Notes under the pieces: generated by a model
The model's database searches: none
What the model was told of the DNA's origin: nothing
Seen by the model: only the letters and a program-made list of their open reading frames with translations
Shown: piece after piece, positions 27,630-35,969 of the stretch
Layout of the letters: every line of letters starts with the position of its first letter
Numbering within the stretch: the stretch's first letter is position 1
NCBI RefSeq assembly: GCF_003323715.1
Contig: NZ_QOIN01000028.1
Span: forward strand, 186,001-250,000
Origin: Streptomyces diacarni
GTDB taxonomy: Bacteria > Actinomycetota > Actinomycetes > Streptomycetales > Streptomycetaceae
Direction of reading: 5' to 3'
DNA: 64,000 nucleotides
Position numbers and translations under genes: made by a program

Positions 27630-28574
27630 TCAGTCGCCCGTGCGCTCGTAGGTGGCGACGGGCTTCGGGGGCTTGCCCAGCTCCATCAGCCGCATGTCGC
27701 TTTCCGTGGTCTTGACCTGGTAGAAGTGCTCGAACACCTCGGGCGGACAGTTCTTCGTCTCCGCCCCCTCCCTGACCGTGAAATTCCCCAACTCGACGCC
27801 GTCGGCGGACTTCTTGGTCACCACACCGCTCCCCAGGCACCGCTGGCCCTGGAGGGTCTCGATGGTCCCCGTCGCCGGCTTCCCCCCGGCCGCCTGTTGG
27901 AACGTCACCCGATGACTGCCGTCCTCTGCGCGCCAACTGCCGACGAAGCGAGCGGGTATGGGCTCATACACCGTGACTTCGTCACCGAACCCGGAGCCCT
28001 TCTTCCACGGCAGTGTGGTGGTGCTGTGCGGCCCCTTGGCCACGAACTCGGCGCGGTCACCGCCGTCATAGATCTTCGCGGGCGGCCATCCGTCGGAGCC
28101 CTTGCTCGAAGCGGTGTCCCACTCGGTCAAGTCACCCGCCCCCATGGCCGCCACGGATTCCTGTGGCGGCTCCCCGTCCGAGCAGTAGCGGCCCCAGTCG
28201 GCGGTCACAGCGACCGTGTCGCCGTGCGCCCTGGCGTCAATGCCCTGGCAGGACTCGGCCTTCGTCTTATGGATCGTCTTCGGCGACGACCAGTTGCCCC
28301 CCTCGGCCGGCCTGTGCCGTTCGACCAGCCCTTTGTCCTTCGCATACGTCAGGGACACCTGCCGCTTGTCCTTGAGCTCAATGCGTATGTGGCTGTCGTC
28401 CTTGTCGACGACGCGAGAATCGATCTTCTCCGGTGCCCGGGCCTTCTCACCCACCGACCCGTCTGCCGGACTCGCCCCGTCCTCCGTCGCGTGAACGGTC
28501 GTCACGCTCCCAGCAGCGGCTATCACCGCCAAGGCGGCGGCACTGCCGACCACTTTGGCACGCTTGAACCTCAC
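27630..28574 (-). CDS. Secreted protein of unknown function
   Basis: A 314-residue protein with a clean signal peptide (VRFKRAKVVGSAAALAVIAA then AGSVTTVHA). The start is a GTG at 28574 with GGGAGG four bases upstream. The mature part is beta-rich with a repeated lysine/aspartate pattern (DDSHIRIELKDKRQVSLTYA) and six cysteines that could form disulfides. I do not recognise a family; the WSSPKTIHKT segment loosely recalls BNR/sialidase-like beta-propeller repeats, but the copies are too few. It lies 109 bp downstream of the FG-GAP gene on the same strand and may be co-transcribed with it. Confidence 0.75.
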   Translation of the reverse strand: MRFKRAKVVGSAAALAVIAAAGSVTTVHATEDGASPADGSVGEKARAPEKIDSRVVDKDDSHIRIELKDKRQVSLTYAKDKGLVERHRPAEGGNWSSPKTIHKTKAESCQGIDARAHGDTVAVTADWGRYCSDGEPPQESVAAMGAGDLTEWDTASSKGSDGWPPAKIYDGGDRAEFVAKGPHSTTTLPWKKGSGFGDEVTVYEPIPARFVGSWRAEDGSHRVTFQQAAGGKPATGTIETLQGQRCLGSGVVTKKSADGVELGNFTVREGAETKNCPPEVFEHFYQVKTTESDMRLMELGKPPKPVATYERTGD

Positions 28575-28683
28575 GATTGCCTCCCTCGTCAGCGGACAGT
28601 GTCCGCGGCAGTTACCGAGTCCCCACGCGACAGCGCCGGCGCGCACCGCGGTGGACCCGTTCGTATGGGTCGTACTCGGTTCG

Positions 28684-30156
28684 TCAGTTGAGAAGGTCCG
28701 GGGCGGTGTAGCCCAGTTTGGTGAGGCTGCCGGACAGCCCGAAGTCCTTCGGGCTGAGGGTCACCGCCTCCTCGGTCGGCAGCTTCTCCTCCGCCCCCGG
28801 CAGCGCGTACACGGCGCCCGCGTTGTCATCCCTGCCGGGGTGACCGATGGCGAGGTCGCTCTTGCCGTCGCCGTCCTGGTCGGCCAGGCGCACCGAGAGG
28901 CCGAACGAGTCGTCGGACCCCTCTTCGGAGGAGAACGACTTCCCCCTGAAGCGTTGCGCACCCTCGCCGGTCAGACCGTTCCTGCTACCGCGCACCAGCG
29001 TGGCGCTGCCCGACTGCTCCTTGCCGGGAGAGTCCAAGTCGGCGCCGCCGAGGACGTCGGCGTGCCCGTCGCCGTCGACGTCGCCCGCGTCGAGCGCGGT
29101 GTAGTCGCAGGCGCCGCTCGCCTGGCCCGGCACGTCCGGGCTTCCCTTGGTGAGCGTCGTCCGGCGCGGGCCGGGGCCGTGGGACGTGCCGTAGACGACC
29201 GTCAGCGCACCGCAGTCCCGCTGCTCACCGCGGCGGCTGACGACGAGGTCGCCGTACCCGTCGTCGTCGACGTCGCCGACCGTGGCCGCTCCGTTGCCCG
29301 GTATATGGGACTTCGCCGGCTGGGCGAAGCCGTCCTTGCCGCCCTGAAGGTAACGGCTGGCCCACACGACGTGGTTGGTGTTGTCGTCGGTCTCGTTGCT
29401 GCTGAGGGTGACCAGGTCGTCGGTGTGGTCGCCGTTGAGGTCGCCGGCGGCTTCCAGCGACGGGTTCGGAATCTCCTCCCCCTCCTTGTCGTCGACGTGC
29501 GGCTCCGGAACGGCGCCGGTACCCGCAGCCGTTCCGTCCCGGGTGAACGGGCCCTTCAGCAGCCCCTTCGGGCCGAAGCCGGTCACCAGGTCGGCCTTCT
29601 TGTCGCCGTCGAAGTCACCGCCGACCGCCGTTGTGACCTCCCCGGCGGCGTCCTTGAGGTACGTCCCACCGTGCAGGCCCGCCTTGGACCCCCACAACAC
29701 GATGACGGTGGACTTCCTGCCGACGGAGGACGTGACCGCGAGGTCGGTGTACCCGTCGCCGTCGAAGTCCCGAGCGGTGGAGTGGCCTCCGAACCCGGCG
29801 CCGCTGGAGGGCTTTCCGGGCACGCCCTCGCTGCCCTGGCCCAGCACCTGGTGGCGGCCCGCACCGGGCCTGTCCGACCCGTAGGTGACGGCGAGGTACC
29901 CGGCCTGCCTCGTACCGGACACCTCGGCGTTCGGGGAGCCGGACACCTGATCGGCGCGGCCGTCGTTGTCGAAGTCGGCCTGCGGACGGGTCCCGGCGGG
30001 GCCGGTCAGGGCGGTCCCCTTGGCGTCCGCCCGATCACCGGAACCGGACCAGAGCAGCGGCGCGGACACCGCGCCGACGGCAGCCACCGCCGCCACCCCG
30101 GCGACCCACTTTCTGCGCTTTCCTTCGAGCGTGCTCATGATGCGGTGCTGAGGCAC
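28684..30156 (-). CDS. Secreted FG-GAP/VCBS repeat protein
   Basis: A 490-residue exported protein. After a short basic start, a hydrophobic segment (WVAGVAAVAAVGAVSAPLLW) serves as signal peptide or anchor. The rest is a chain of about seven FG-GAP repeats, each with a calcium-loop-like motif: DFDNDGRADQV, DFDGDGYTDLAV, DFDGDKKADLV, DLNGDHTDDLV, DVDDDGYGDLV, DVDGDGHADVL, DQDGDGKSDLAI. This predicts an integrin-alpha-like seven-bladed propeller that binds Ca2+ and probably another protein or polymer outside the cell. The GTG at 30156 has GGAGG five bases upstream. Confidence 0.88.
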   Translation of the reverse strand: MPQHRIMSTLEGKRRKWVAGVAAVAAVGAVSAPLLWSGSGDRADAKGTALTGPAGTRPQADFDNDGRADQVSGSPNAEVSGTRQAGYLAVTYGSDRPGAGRHQVLGQGSEGVPGKPSSGAGFGGHSTARDFDGDGYTDLAVTSSVGRKSTVIVLWGSKAGLHGGTYLKDAAGEVTTAVGGDFDGDKKADLVTGFGPKGLLKGPFTRDGTAAGTGAVPEPHVDDKEGEEIPNPSLEAAGDLNGDHTDDLVTLSSNETDDNTNHVVWASRYLQGGKDGFAQPAKSHIPGNGAATVGDVDDDGYGDLVVSRRGEQRDCGALTVVYGTSHGPGPRRTTLTKGSPDVPGQASGACDYTALDAGDVDGDGHADVLGGADLDSPGKEQSGSATLVRGSRNGLTGEGAQRFRGKSFSSEEGSDDSFGLSVRLADQDGDGKSDLAIGHPGRDDNAGAVYALPGAEEKLPTEEAVTLSPKDFGLSGSLTKLGYTAPDLLN

Positions 30157-31038
30157 GAACTCCTCCGTGGAACGGCCTTACTCGTACAGGGCACCCAGGA
30201 AGAGGAGCACACGGGGAGACGGGACCAGCGGGCAGCCGCCCCGTCCGGCTTCCGTTTCCCTGCGATGACTCGTTGGAGGATACGACCCCGCGGCAGGCAC
30301 CGGTTCCCGTCCGACGACGAATTCTTCGCCGTGACCGGATCGACAACGGCAGGCAATCGGCCAACGACGACTGCCCCACCCGCACGATTCGGGGCTCTCG
30401 CCGCCGGCCCGGCAAAGGCAGCGCCCGATCCACGAATCGGCGGGCCTGACCCTCACATACGACAAACGGCGACAGACCGTGACTGTTACGTCACGACCCG
30501 CCGCCGCGTATGCGTGTGGTACGTGTCGGGAGGGGGAGTGGGGCTGTTTGCCCACGGGTTGCGCCGCTGACCGCGGAATTGATTCTTGCTGTTCCATAGC
30601 CATCTTGGTGAGGATTCGCCTGGACAGGAACGTGCCGACGCTGCCCCTTCACCCTGCAGATGGTTCGTCGCCCACAGATTGGACGCTCGTCTCGGATTGA
30701 GGGTCGGTCGTAATATAGCCACTGCGGTCATCTGTTTGCCGACGTCCGGAACCGCTGTCGTGTGGGCTTGCAAAGCGCTGTGCGGCACGGTCTTTCAATC
30801 AGCAACTGTGCGGAACCATCCACGTCGAGAGAAGCCTTCCCGACCCCGCGCCTGGCCGCATACGCTGGGCGGTCAGAGCCGCCGTGATCACCGCGAGTCG
30901 TGAGGCGCGGCGGGAGGAGGGGACAGCAGGGCCGGGGGAGGCCATTGCTCGTATGCAAGCACCGGGACGGCGCACTCACGCTATGCGGGAGCGTGTGCCG
31001 GAGCTGGGCAGGGCTGCGTCACCTGGCAGGTGAGGGTC
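30157..31038. other. Gene-free 882-bp region spanning the left island junction
   Basis: The region is lower in GC than its left flank. No ORF shows both a ribosome binding site and coding-like composition. It holds the promoter of the FG-GAP gene at its left end and the left attachment repeat at 30519-30537. A long frame runs through from 30900 but codes an Arg/Ala-rich, non-protein-like sequence here. Confidence 0.6.
30519..30537 (+). repeat. Left attachment-site repeat of the genomic island
   Basis: The 19 bases GTACGTGTCGGGAGGGGGA are identical to 59559-59577, in the same orientation. At the right copy the repeat lies across the 3' end of tRNA-Leu(GAG). Here it is in non-coding DNA with no tRNA, as expected for the displaced copy after integration at a tRNA 3' end. 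Confidence 0.85.
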
Positions 31039-31335
31039 ATGAACCGCTGGGTCGGTATCGTGTCGCTGCGCGGCACCGCGCCGCCGACGCCCGTGCATCG
31101 CATCGCGCTCGCTATCGATGCTGCGCGGAACCGGACGTCGTACAAACTGGCTGGCCAGACCGTGCCGTACGCGCGGATGCGGTCGGCGCTGCGCACGCTT
31201 GGTCAGGAGCACGCGCGCCACCACGAATGGGGGCGGTACGCCTACTGCGTCGATCTGGCTGGCGACTTCTTCGATTGCGGCCACCCTCGACCGGACTGCC
31301 CTCCTGGCTCACCAACGAACTTCGGGACCTCCTGA
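31039..31335 (+). CDS. Hypothetical protein, possibly frameshifted
   Basis: A 98-residue ORF (MNRWVGIVSLRGTAPPTPVH...) preceded by AGGTGAGG. Third-position GC is high as far as about base 31265 (YAYCVDLAGDFFD), after which the frame becomes Pro/Ser/Cys-rich and unlike protein; another frame then reads LPSWLTNELRDLLSG. I therefore suspect a frameshift near 31265-31310 that truncates a slightly longer protein. No domain is recognised. It is the first gene inside the left end of the island. Confidence 0.45.
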   Translation: MNRWVGIVSLRGTAPPTPVHRIALAIDAARNRTSYKLAGQTVPYARMRSALRTLGQEHARHHEWGRYAYCVDLAGDFFDCGHPRPDCPPGSPTNFGTS

Positions 31336-31553
31336 GCGGCAGGTCTGACACACGGCCGACCCGTGGGAGGAGGGCGCAGGCAGCCCCTCGGCGTACTGCC
31401 CACCAACGTCCGGCATCCACCCGCCGGGTCCGGACTACATCTTCGGAAGCCGCTCGCTCGTCCCGGCCCGTGCGGACGGCCCTGCCCACAACCGGACCGC
31501 GTCCGTCGAAGGAGTTGGTCCGGCACGATTCACGCGTCGAACGTCGACTTGAC

Positions 31554-33104
31554 GTGCACGACGTCACGTACCCGGCGCTGTGCGAGCCACCCGTCTCGTT
31601 GGTAGGCGCGCATGGGCACAAGGTCCGCGAGGCCGTGGGGAGGGCGAGGGCCGTGCGCGGATGGGACGCCGGCCCTGCAGCCACGGCCTGGCTCGGCCTG
31701 GCGGCCGAACACCGCAGTCACCTCTTCGAAAGCTGCCATGCCGACCAGGTCACACCGCACGTGCTTGGCCTGCTCGACCGGCTCGGCGCCACCGCACTCG
31801 ACGTGATCCTGCTCGATGCCTACGCGCAGTGGGCGACCCCTGGCAAGGTGGGAGAGCAGGCCAGTGGGCATGCCCGGCGACGTGGAGCCGCTGATCTTGC
31901 GCTCGGCGCGTGGACGGCGGAGGAGGGGTTGGTGCGCATGGGCAAGGGCGAGGCTCAGCAGCCCGCCAGGTCTGTGTTCGAAGGAGTGGCCCGACAGATT
32001 CTCGGAGTGCTCAGTCTCTGTGGCGAGCATGAGACCGCCCGGAGGCTGGTCGCCTCCGTATGGCCCGATCTCGACCGCCCGTCGGCGGAGCCGGGGGCCG
32101 ATCCCGTCACTCTGGTGCAAACGGCCTTCCACCAGGAAGGACTGACTTACGACTTCGACGAGGAGGGCCCTGACCACCGCAAGGTCTCGCGCGCTGTTGT
32201 CCGCACCGGAAGCGGCCGGAAGGCCGAGGGTACCGGCCAGTCCAAGAAGGCGGCGAGGGCGGTGGCGGCACGCGGGCTTCTCGACGCAAACCCGCAGGTG
32301 GCCCCAGCGGTGGGAGCCGGGCGAAAGAAAGCACTTGCGAATCCGTCTACTGCGTCGCCGCTGCCCTACCCGCGGCCGGGCAACCGGCACGGAGACGCTG
32401 TAAGTGACCTCGCGACCATGTTTGAACTCGGCCATCGTGGCGACGGACTCCTCGCCCAAGCCCTCACCCATGCCTCCTGGGTCTACGAGAACCGGACGCT
32501 GGCGACCGCCGCCCGCCAGCGCGACAACCAACTCCTCGCCCACCACGGTTCGCACGTGGTGAACCACCTTGTCGCACACGCCCGCGCCCGCCAGGCTCTC
32601 GGGCACGGTCTCACCCCCGACGAGAACGAGACACGCATCCTCACCACCTCCGACGACGACACCGCCCGCCTCGGTTCGATCCTTCATCTGGCGGACGGGC
32701 TGCTGACAAGCCGCGGCGAGAGCGGACAGGGCCGCACAGCGGTGTCTGACGCCACCCAGGCCGTCGTCGCTGCGGCCTGGCGCATCCACGGAACTCGGCT
32801 GCTTGGACGCCGGCCCGCTGTCCTGGACGACTGGCTCTGGGGCTTGGAACACCGGCACGACCCGGTGACCGTTCTCGCAACCATGGCCACCACATACGGA
32901 ATCGACCACGAGTACACGTTCGATGTCTCGGGCCGGACCACCTGGCGAATTTCACTGCCACGATGGGGATGCGGGACGCTCGGGGCGGCTCCACCGGTGG
33001 ACCGAGCGTCTGCCCGGAACCCCTGGGAAGCCGGAGGCGAAGAAGGCGACCGCCGAGGCCATCCTCGATATCCTCACCGCCCCAAACAACCGTGCAGTCG
33101 ATGA
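31554..33104 (+). CDS. RNase III-like / dsRNA-binding protein, N-terminal part
   Basis: From about residue 40 there is an RNase III-like helical domain (LDRLGATALDVILLDAYAQW; SVFEGVARQILGVLSLCGEH). A dsRNA-binding domain follows at about 183-245 (DPVTLVQTAFHQEGLTYDFD then GQSKKAARAVAARGLL). A second RNase III-like domain lies at about 283-420 (LLAQALTHASWVYENR; SDATQAVVAAAWRIHG), then the start of a second dsRBD (VTVLATMATTYGIDHEYTFD). The catalytic acids of RNase III look mostly lost: in the second domain Asp is kept but the following Glu is Gln. Past about 32970 this frame stops looking like protein and the sense continues in the next frame (32923-33960). Start is uncertain; GTG at 31554 has no good ribosome binding site. 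Confidence 0.65.
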   Translation: MHDVTYPALCEPPVSLVGAHGHKVREAVGRARAVRGWDAGPAATAWLGLAAEHRSHLFESCHADQVTPHVLGLLDRLGATALDVILLDAYAQWATPGKVGEQASGHARRRGAADLALGAWTAEEGLVRMGKGEAQQPARSVFEGVARQILGVLSLCGEHETARRLVASVWPDLDRPSAEPGADPVTLVQTAFHQEGLTYDFDEEGPDHRKVSRAVVRTGSGRKAEGTGQSKKAARAVAARGLLDANPQVAPAVGAGRKKALANPSTASPLPYPRPGNRHGDAVSDLATMFELGHRGDGLLAQALTHASWVYENRTLATAARQRDNQLLAHHGSHVVNHLVAHARARQALGHGLTPDENETRILTTSDDDTARLGSILHLADGLLTSRGESGQGRTAVSDATQAVVAAAWRIHGTRLLGRRPAVLDDWLWGLEHRHDPVTVLATMATTYGIDHEYTFDVSGRTTWRISLPRWGCGTLGAAPPVDRASARNPWEAGGEEGDRRGHPRYPHRPKQPCSR

Positions 33105-33960
33105 TCTGCCCACCGAGGAGAGGGATTTGCTCATCTTTCTCCTGCGTGCCCAGCTCGACGGCCTCGGCCGACCGACGGAACGGCAGCGCGTCCGCATGCT
33201 CGCCCGCGGGGGCCTCGGCACCGATCTCCTCAACACCGGCGACACCGAGGCGTTCCTAGCCTGGGCAGGACGCATCAGCTCCCTACTGGGGCCGGACGGC
33301 ACGGTCGTACCGGACACATTGCGTGAGCTGTACCGGAATGTCCTAGGTGACACACGTACCGGGCCAGGCTCGCTCCTGCGTCGCATGGCGGCCGACCCCG
33401 GACTCGACGCCGCGAGCGTGGTCCGGCGAAATGCTGCGGACTCCGTAAGGCGGGCCCTGAGCGGCGAGCCGCAAGCCGCCTCGGTCCGTGACATCGTGCA
33501 GACCTGGTGGCGTGATCAGGCCCCGGCCATCGGCGTCACGGTCCGCGACGACATGCGTCAGGAGGTCTTCCTACCGCTGCCCGTCCACCTTGGGGCGCTG
33601 GACGAGACCCTGACGTGGTGCGGGGAAGCGGCAGAGGCGGCCGATGCCCGCATCGACGTCGAGCTGACGGTTCAGGACGGCACACTGCATGTCTGGCTCG
33701 GCATCGACAGAGTGGACGTTCGGGCAGCGTGTGACGATTTCGCCCGTCTGCCGTCCCGCACCCTTCCGTACACCGACCGCCTGGTCGGTGACGACTACGT
33801 ACTGCTGCGTCTGCACGGCGATCCAGAAACGGCACCCCCTTGTCCCTTGGCTACAGCGGGCTTGGACGCCTATGTCTCTGGGCCGCTGGACCGGCGGCGG
33901 CTCGCCGAGGAAGTGGCTTACGTGCCTGCGGAAGCAGCGGACGAGCAGCCGTACTCGTGA
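32923..33960 (+). CDS. C-terminal part of the RNase III-like/dsRBD protein
   Basis: The plus-one frame relative to the preceding ORF. Its coding-like part begins about 33010 with PGKPEAKKATAEAILDIL, which is the second helix of a dsRBD whose first helix and strands are in the other frame, so the two ORFs were one gene (or are joined by a +1 shift). About 310 further residues form an alpha-rich region (RDLLIFLLRAQLDGLGRPTE; RRNAADSVRRALSGE) and a beta-rich end (IDVELTVQDGTLHVWLGID). I do not recognise a family for this half. The ATG at 32923 is listed only as the ORF limit. Confidence 0.6.
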   Translation: MSRAGPPGEFHCHDGDAGRSGRLHRWTERLPGTPGKPEAKKATAEAILDILTAPNNRAVDDLPTEERDLLIFLLRAQLDGLGRPTERQRVRMLARGGLGTDLLNTGDTEAFLAWAGRISSLLGPDGTVVPDTLRELYRNVLGDTRTGPGSLLRRMAADPGLDAASVVRRNAADSVRRALSGEPQAASVRDIVQTWWRDQAPAIGVTVRDDMRQEVFLPLPVHLGALDETLTWCGEAAEAADARIDVELTVQDGTLHVWLGIDRVDVRAACDDFARLPSRTLPYTDRLVGDDYVLLRLHGDPETAPPCPLATAGLDAYVSGPLDRRRLAEEVAYVPAEAADEQPYS

Positions 33961-34166
33961 GCCCGCTACACGGGCGGACACCACCGGCTCCCACTCCTGG
34001 AGGACACTGCGAGAGCGCGACGTATCCCCGCGACGGCTGGAGCGTGATCGGGCGCGGGTCTGCCGCGGGCGTCTTCCTACGCGCCTTTGCTGCTCTCGAA
34101 ACCAGGCAACATGTCCTGATTTCACAGATGTCGAACAAGGCTGGTGCGGTAGGCGGCCGTCTCGCG

Positions 34167-35750
34167 TCAGACGTGCGGGTCCACTGAGCGCAGCAGTTCG
34201 AGCAGCCCCTGCGCGGGAAGCAGTTGGTCGTCAGTAACGGGGTCGGGGCTGAAGTGCATCAGGCTGTTGCGGAAGTTACGGCACTCCTCCAGCGCCTCCA
34301 GGAAGTGCTGCTGGTCGATGCCCCACTCCAGCGCAGCCCAGTTCTCGGCCTTCTTGAGTAGATGCCCGTAGGCTCCGAAGGTCAGATTGGCCGCCGAATG
34401 CACTCGGTCGGGGCGGTTACGGACGATCGCTCTGATGCGCTCGAGAGGAATGCAGCGGTCGACAACGCGGCGCAGGCGCTGCTCGATCTCTTCCACGAGC
34501 ACGAAGGGGCGCACACGTGTGCCGAACTGAACGGTCAAGTCGGAGGCGGTGATCAGGCCGCAGACCTTGTGGTCGTGATCGCGCACGAGAACATAGCCGG
34601 ACTGCTGGATGACCCCGATCCAATCGAGCAGGTCGTCGGATCGGTCCGCTTCCTGGCCTCTTACCGTCGCGGCCTGCAACGCGGCCTCGGGATCGGCCAT
34701 GCGAGCGCGTCCGATCGACTCCCAGCTGACGACACCGCGCAGCCGTCCGTCCGCGTCGAGGACGGGAAGCTGGCTGTAACCGCGCAACACCATCACCGTC
34801 ATGGCAGTACCGAGGCTGTCCCCGACCCGTACCGACTCGGGCATGCTGTTCGCTGATTCGAGGTTGCTCACACGGTAAGCGACGGCTTCGGACTCTGAGT
34901 CCTCGTCCGGTAGATGGCTGGCCGCATGCGCGGCGCTCTGGGTAGCGGGTGAGAGACCGATACTTCCAGAAAGCCTGGTCACCGCACTCGTTCCCGACTC
35001 ATCCGGCTCGGCGCCGCCGGCCAGCACCGCGATCTGGCTGTCGAGTGTGCCCTCGGTGAAGGGCGGCACAGTGACCATGCCCCGTGCCTTGAGGTCGTCG
35101 TTGATCTGCTCGATCGTCGCTGGATACCGGCGCTGGACACCCCAGACGGCCAGGAAGTCACGGATGGAAAGGGTGAGCGGCTCCTCGGAGCTGCGGCGGC
35201 GCACCTCTTCGTACAGCTTCGCGGGTTCGGTCAGAGTGGCGGCGAATCCGTCGGCGTCCGGACGCCCGGGGTCCGGCTTGCCCTCGGTGAGGTCGGCCAC
35301 CCGTTCCGCCGCTCCGAACCTGCTGAGCTCAAAGATCGTCAGCAGGGAGTCCATGCTGTCCAGGAGATCGGACTGGATCGCGTGCCGGTCGATGTCGGTG
35401 GCCAGCCACTCGACCCGTCGCACATGGCGCGTCCCGTCGGGAGCCTCCGCGCGGTACTCATAGGAGCCCACGATCCGTCCGATGGCCACCCGCATGGACT
35501 TCATGGGCAGGACGATGAGATCTCCGGACTGGATCTTGTGGGCGAAGCGGTAGAGCTGCCCGGTCCAGTTTCCGACTGTGTATGGGCCTTCCTCGGGGTA
35601 TGCAGCGGCCACGGCCGCCTTGATGTCGTCACGAGTCGTCGCGTCGGCCAGGTTCCCCAATCCGAGCCATCCGACGACGAGAAGCCCTTCTTGCAGGGCT
35701 GTCTGCTCCCGCTCGCCGTTCTCTCCCGCGCGCACGACCCAAGCTCGCAT
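34167..35750 (-). CDS. PUA/EVE-like + CBS + HEPN domain protein
   Basis: A 527-residue protein in four parts. Residues 1-115: a PUA/EVE-like domain as found at the N-terminus of Mrr-type restriction proteins (MRAWVVRAGENGEREQTALQ; GDLIVLPMKSMRVAIGRIVG; HVRRVEWLATDI). About 175-230: a winged-helix-like linker (IRDFLAVWGVQRRYPATIEQ). About 325-440: two CBS motifs (VMVLRGYSQLPVLDADGRLR; SGYVLVRDHDHKVCGLITAS) that could bind an adenosyl nucleotide. About 440-527: a helical HEPN domain with the RNxxxH ribonuclease motif (FRNSLMHF). It suggests a sensor-controlled RNase. Start: ATG at 35750 after GGAGGGGG. It is divergent from the kinase. Confidence 0.8.
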   Translation of the reverse strand: MRAWVVRAGENGEREQTALQEGLLVVGWLGLGNLADATTRDDIKAAVAAAYPEEGPYTVGNWTGQLYRFAHKIQSGDLIVLPMKSMRVAIGRIVGSYEYRAEAPDGTRHVRRVEWLATDIDRHAIQSDLLDSMDSLLTIFELSRFGAAERVADLTEGKPDPGRPDADGFAATLTEPAKLYEEVRRRSSEEPLTLSIRDFLAVWGVQRRYPATIEQINDDLKARGMVTVPPFTEGTLDSQIAVLAGGAEPDESGTSAVTRLSGSIGLSPATQSAAHAASHLPDEDSESEAVAYRVSNLESANSMPESVRVGDSLGTAMTVMVLRGYSQLPVLDADGRLRGVVSWESIGRARMADPEAALQAATVRGQEADRSDDLLDWIGVIQQSGYVLVRDHDHKVCGLITASDLTVQFGTRVRPFVLVEEIEQRLRRVVDRCIPLERIRAIVRNRPDRVHSAANLTFGAYGHLLKKAENWAALEWGIDQQHFLEALEECRNFRNSLMHFSPDPVTDDQLLPAQGLLELLRSVDPHV

Positions 35751-35969
35751 GCGCCCACCCCCTCCGTGCTGCTTGATTGCCGGGCCGAAACCATATAGCA
35801 GTGCCGGTGAACGGACGCACGCTCTTGGGGGATTTGAATGACCCAGCGACGCTTCCGCGCAGTGCACAGAGTCGACGGTCCCGGCGGGGCCCACCCCTTA
35901 AACTGGGCGCCATCGCGTGGGTTCGGGGGCGCGGGACGTGACGACGACGTGGGGGGTTTAAGAGCACCG

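Noticed and set aside
30900..31553. Long N-terminal extension of the RNase III-like protein
   Set aside because: The translation is Arg/Ala/Ser-rich without fold-like pattern, and a different frame is coding-like for 31039-31265.
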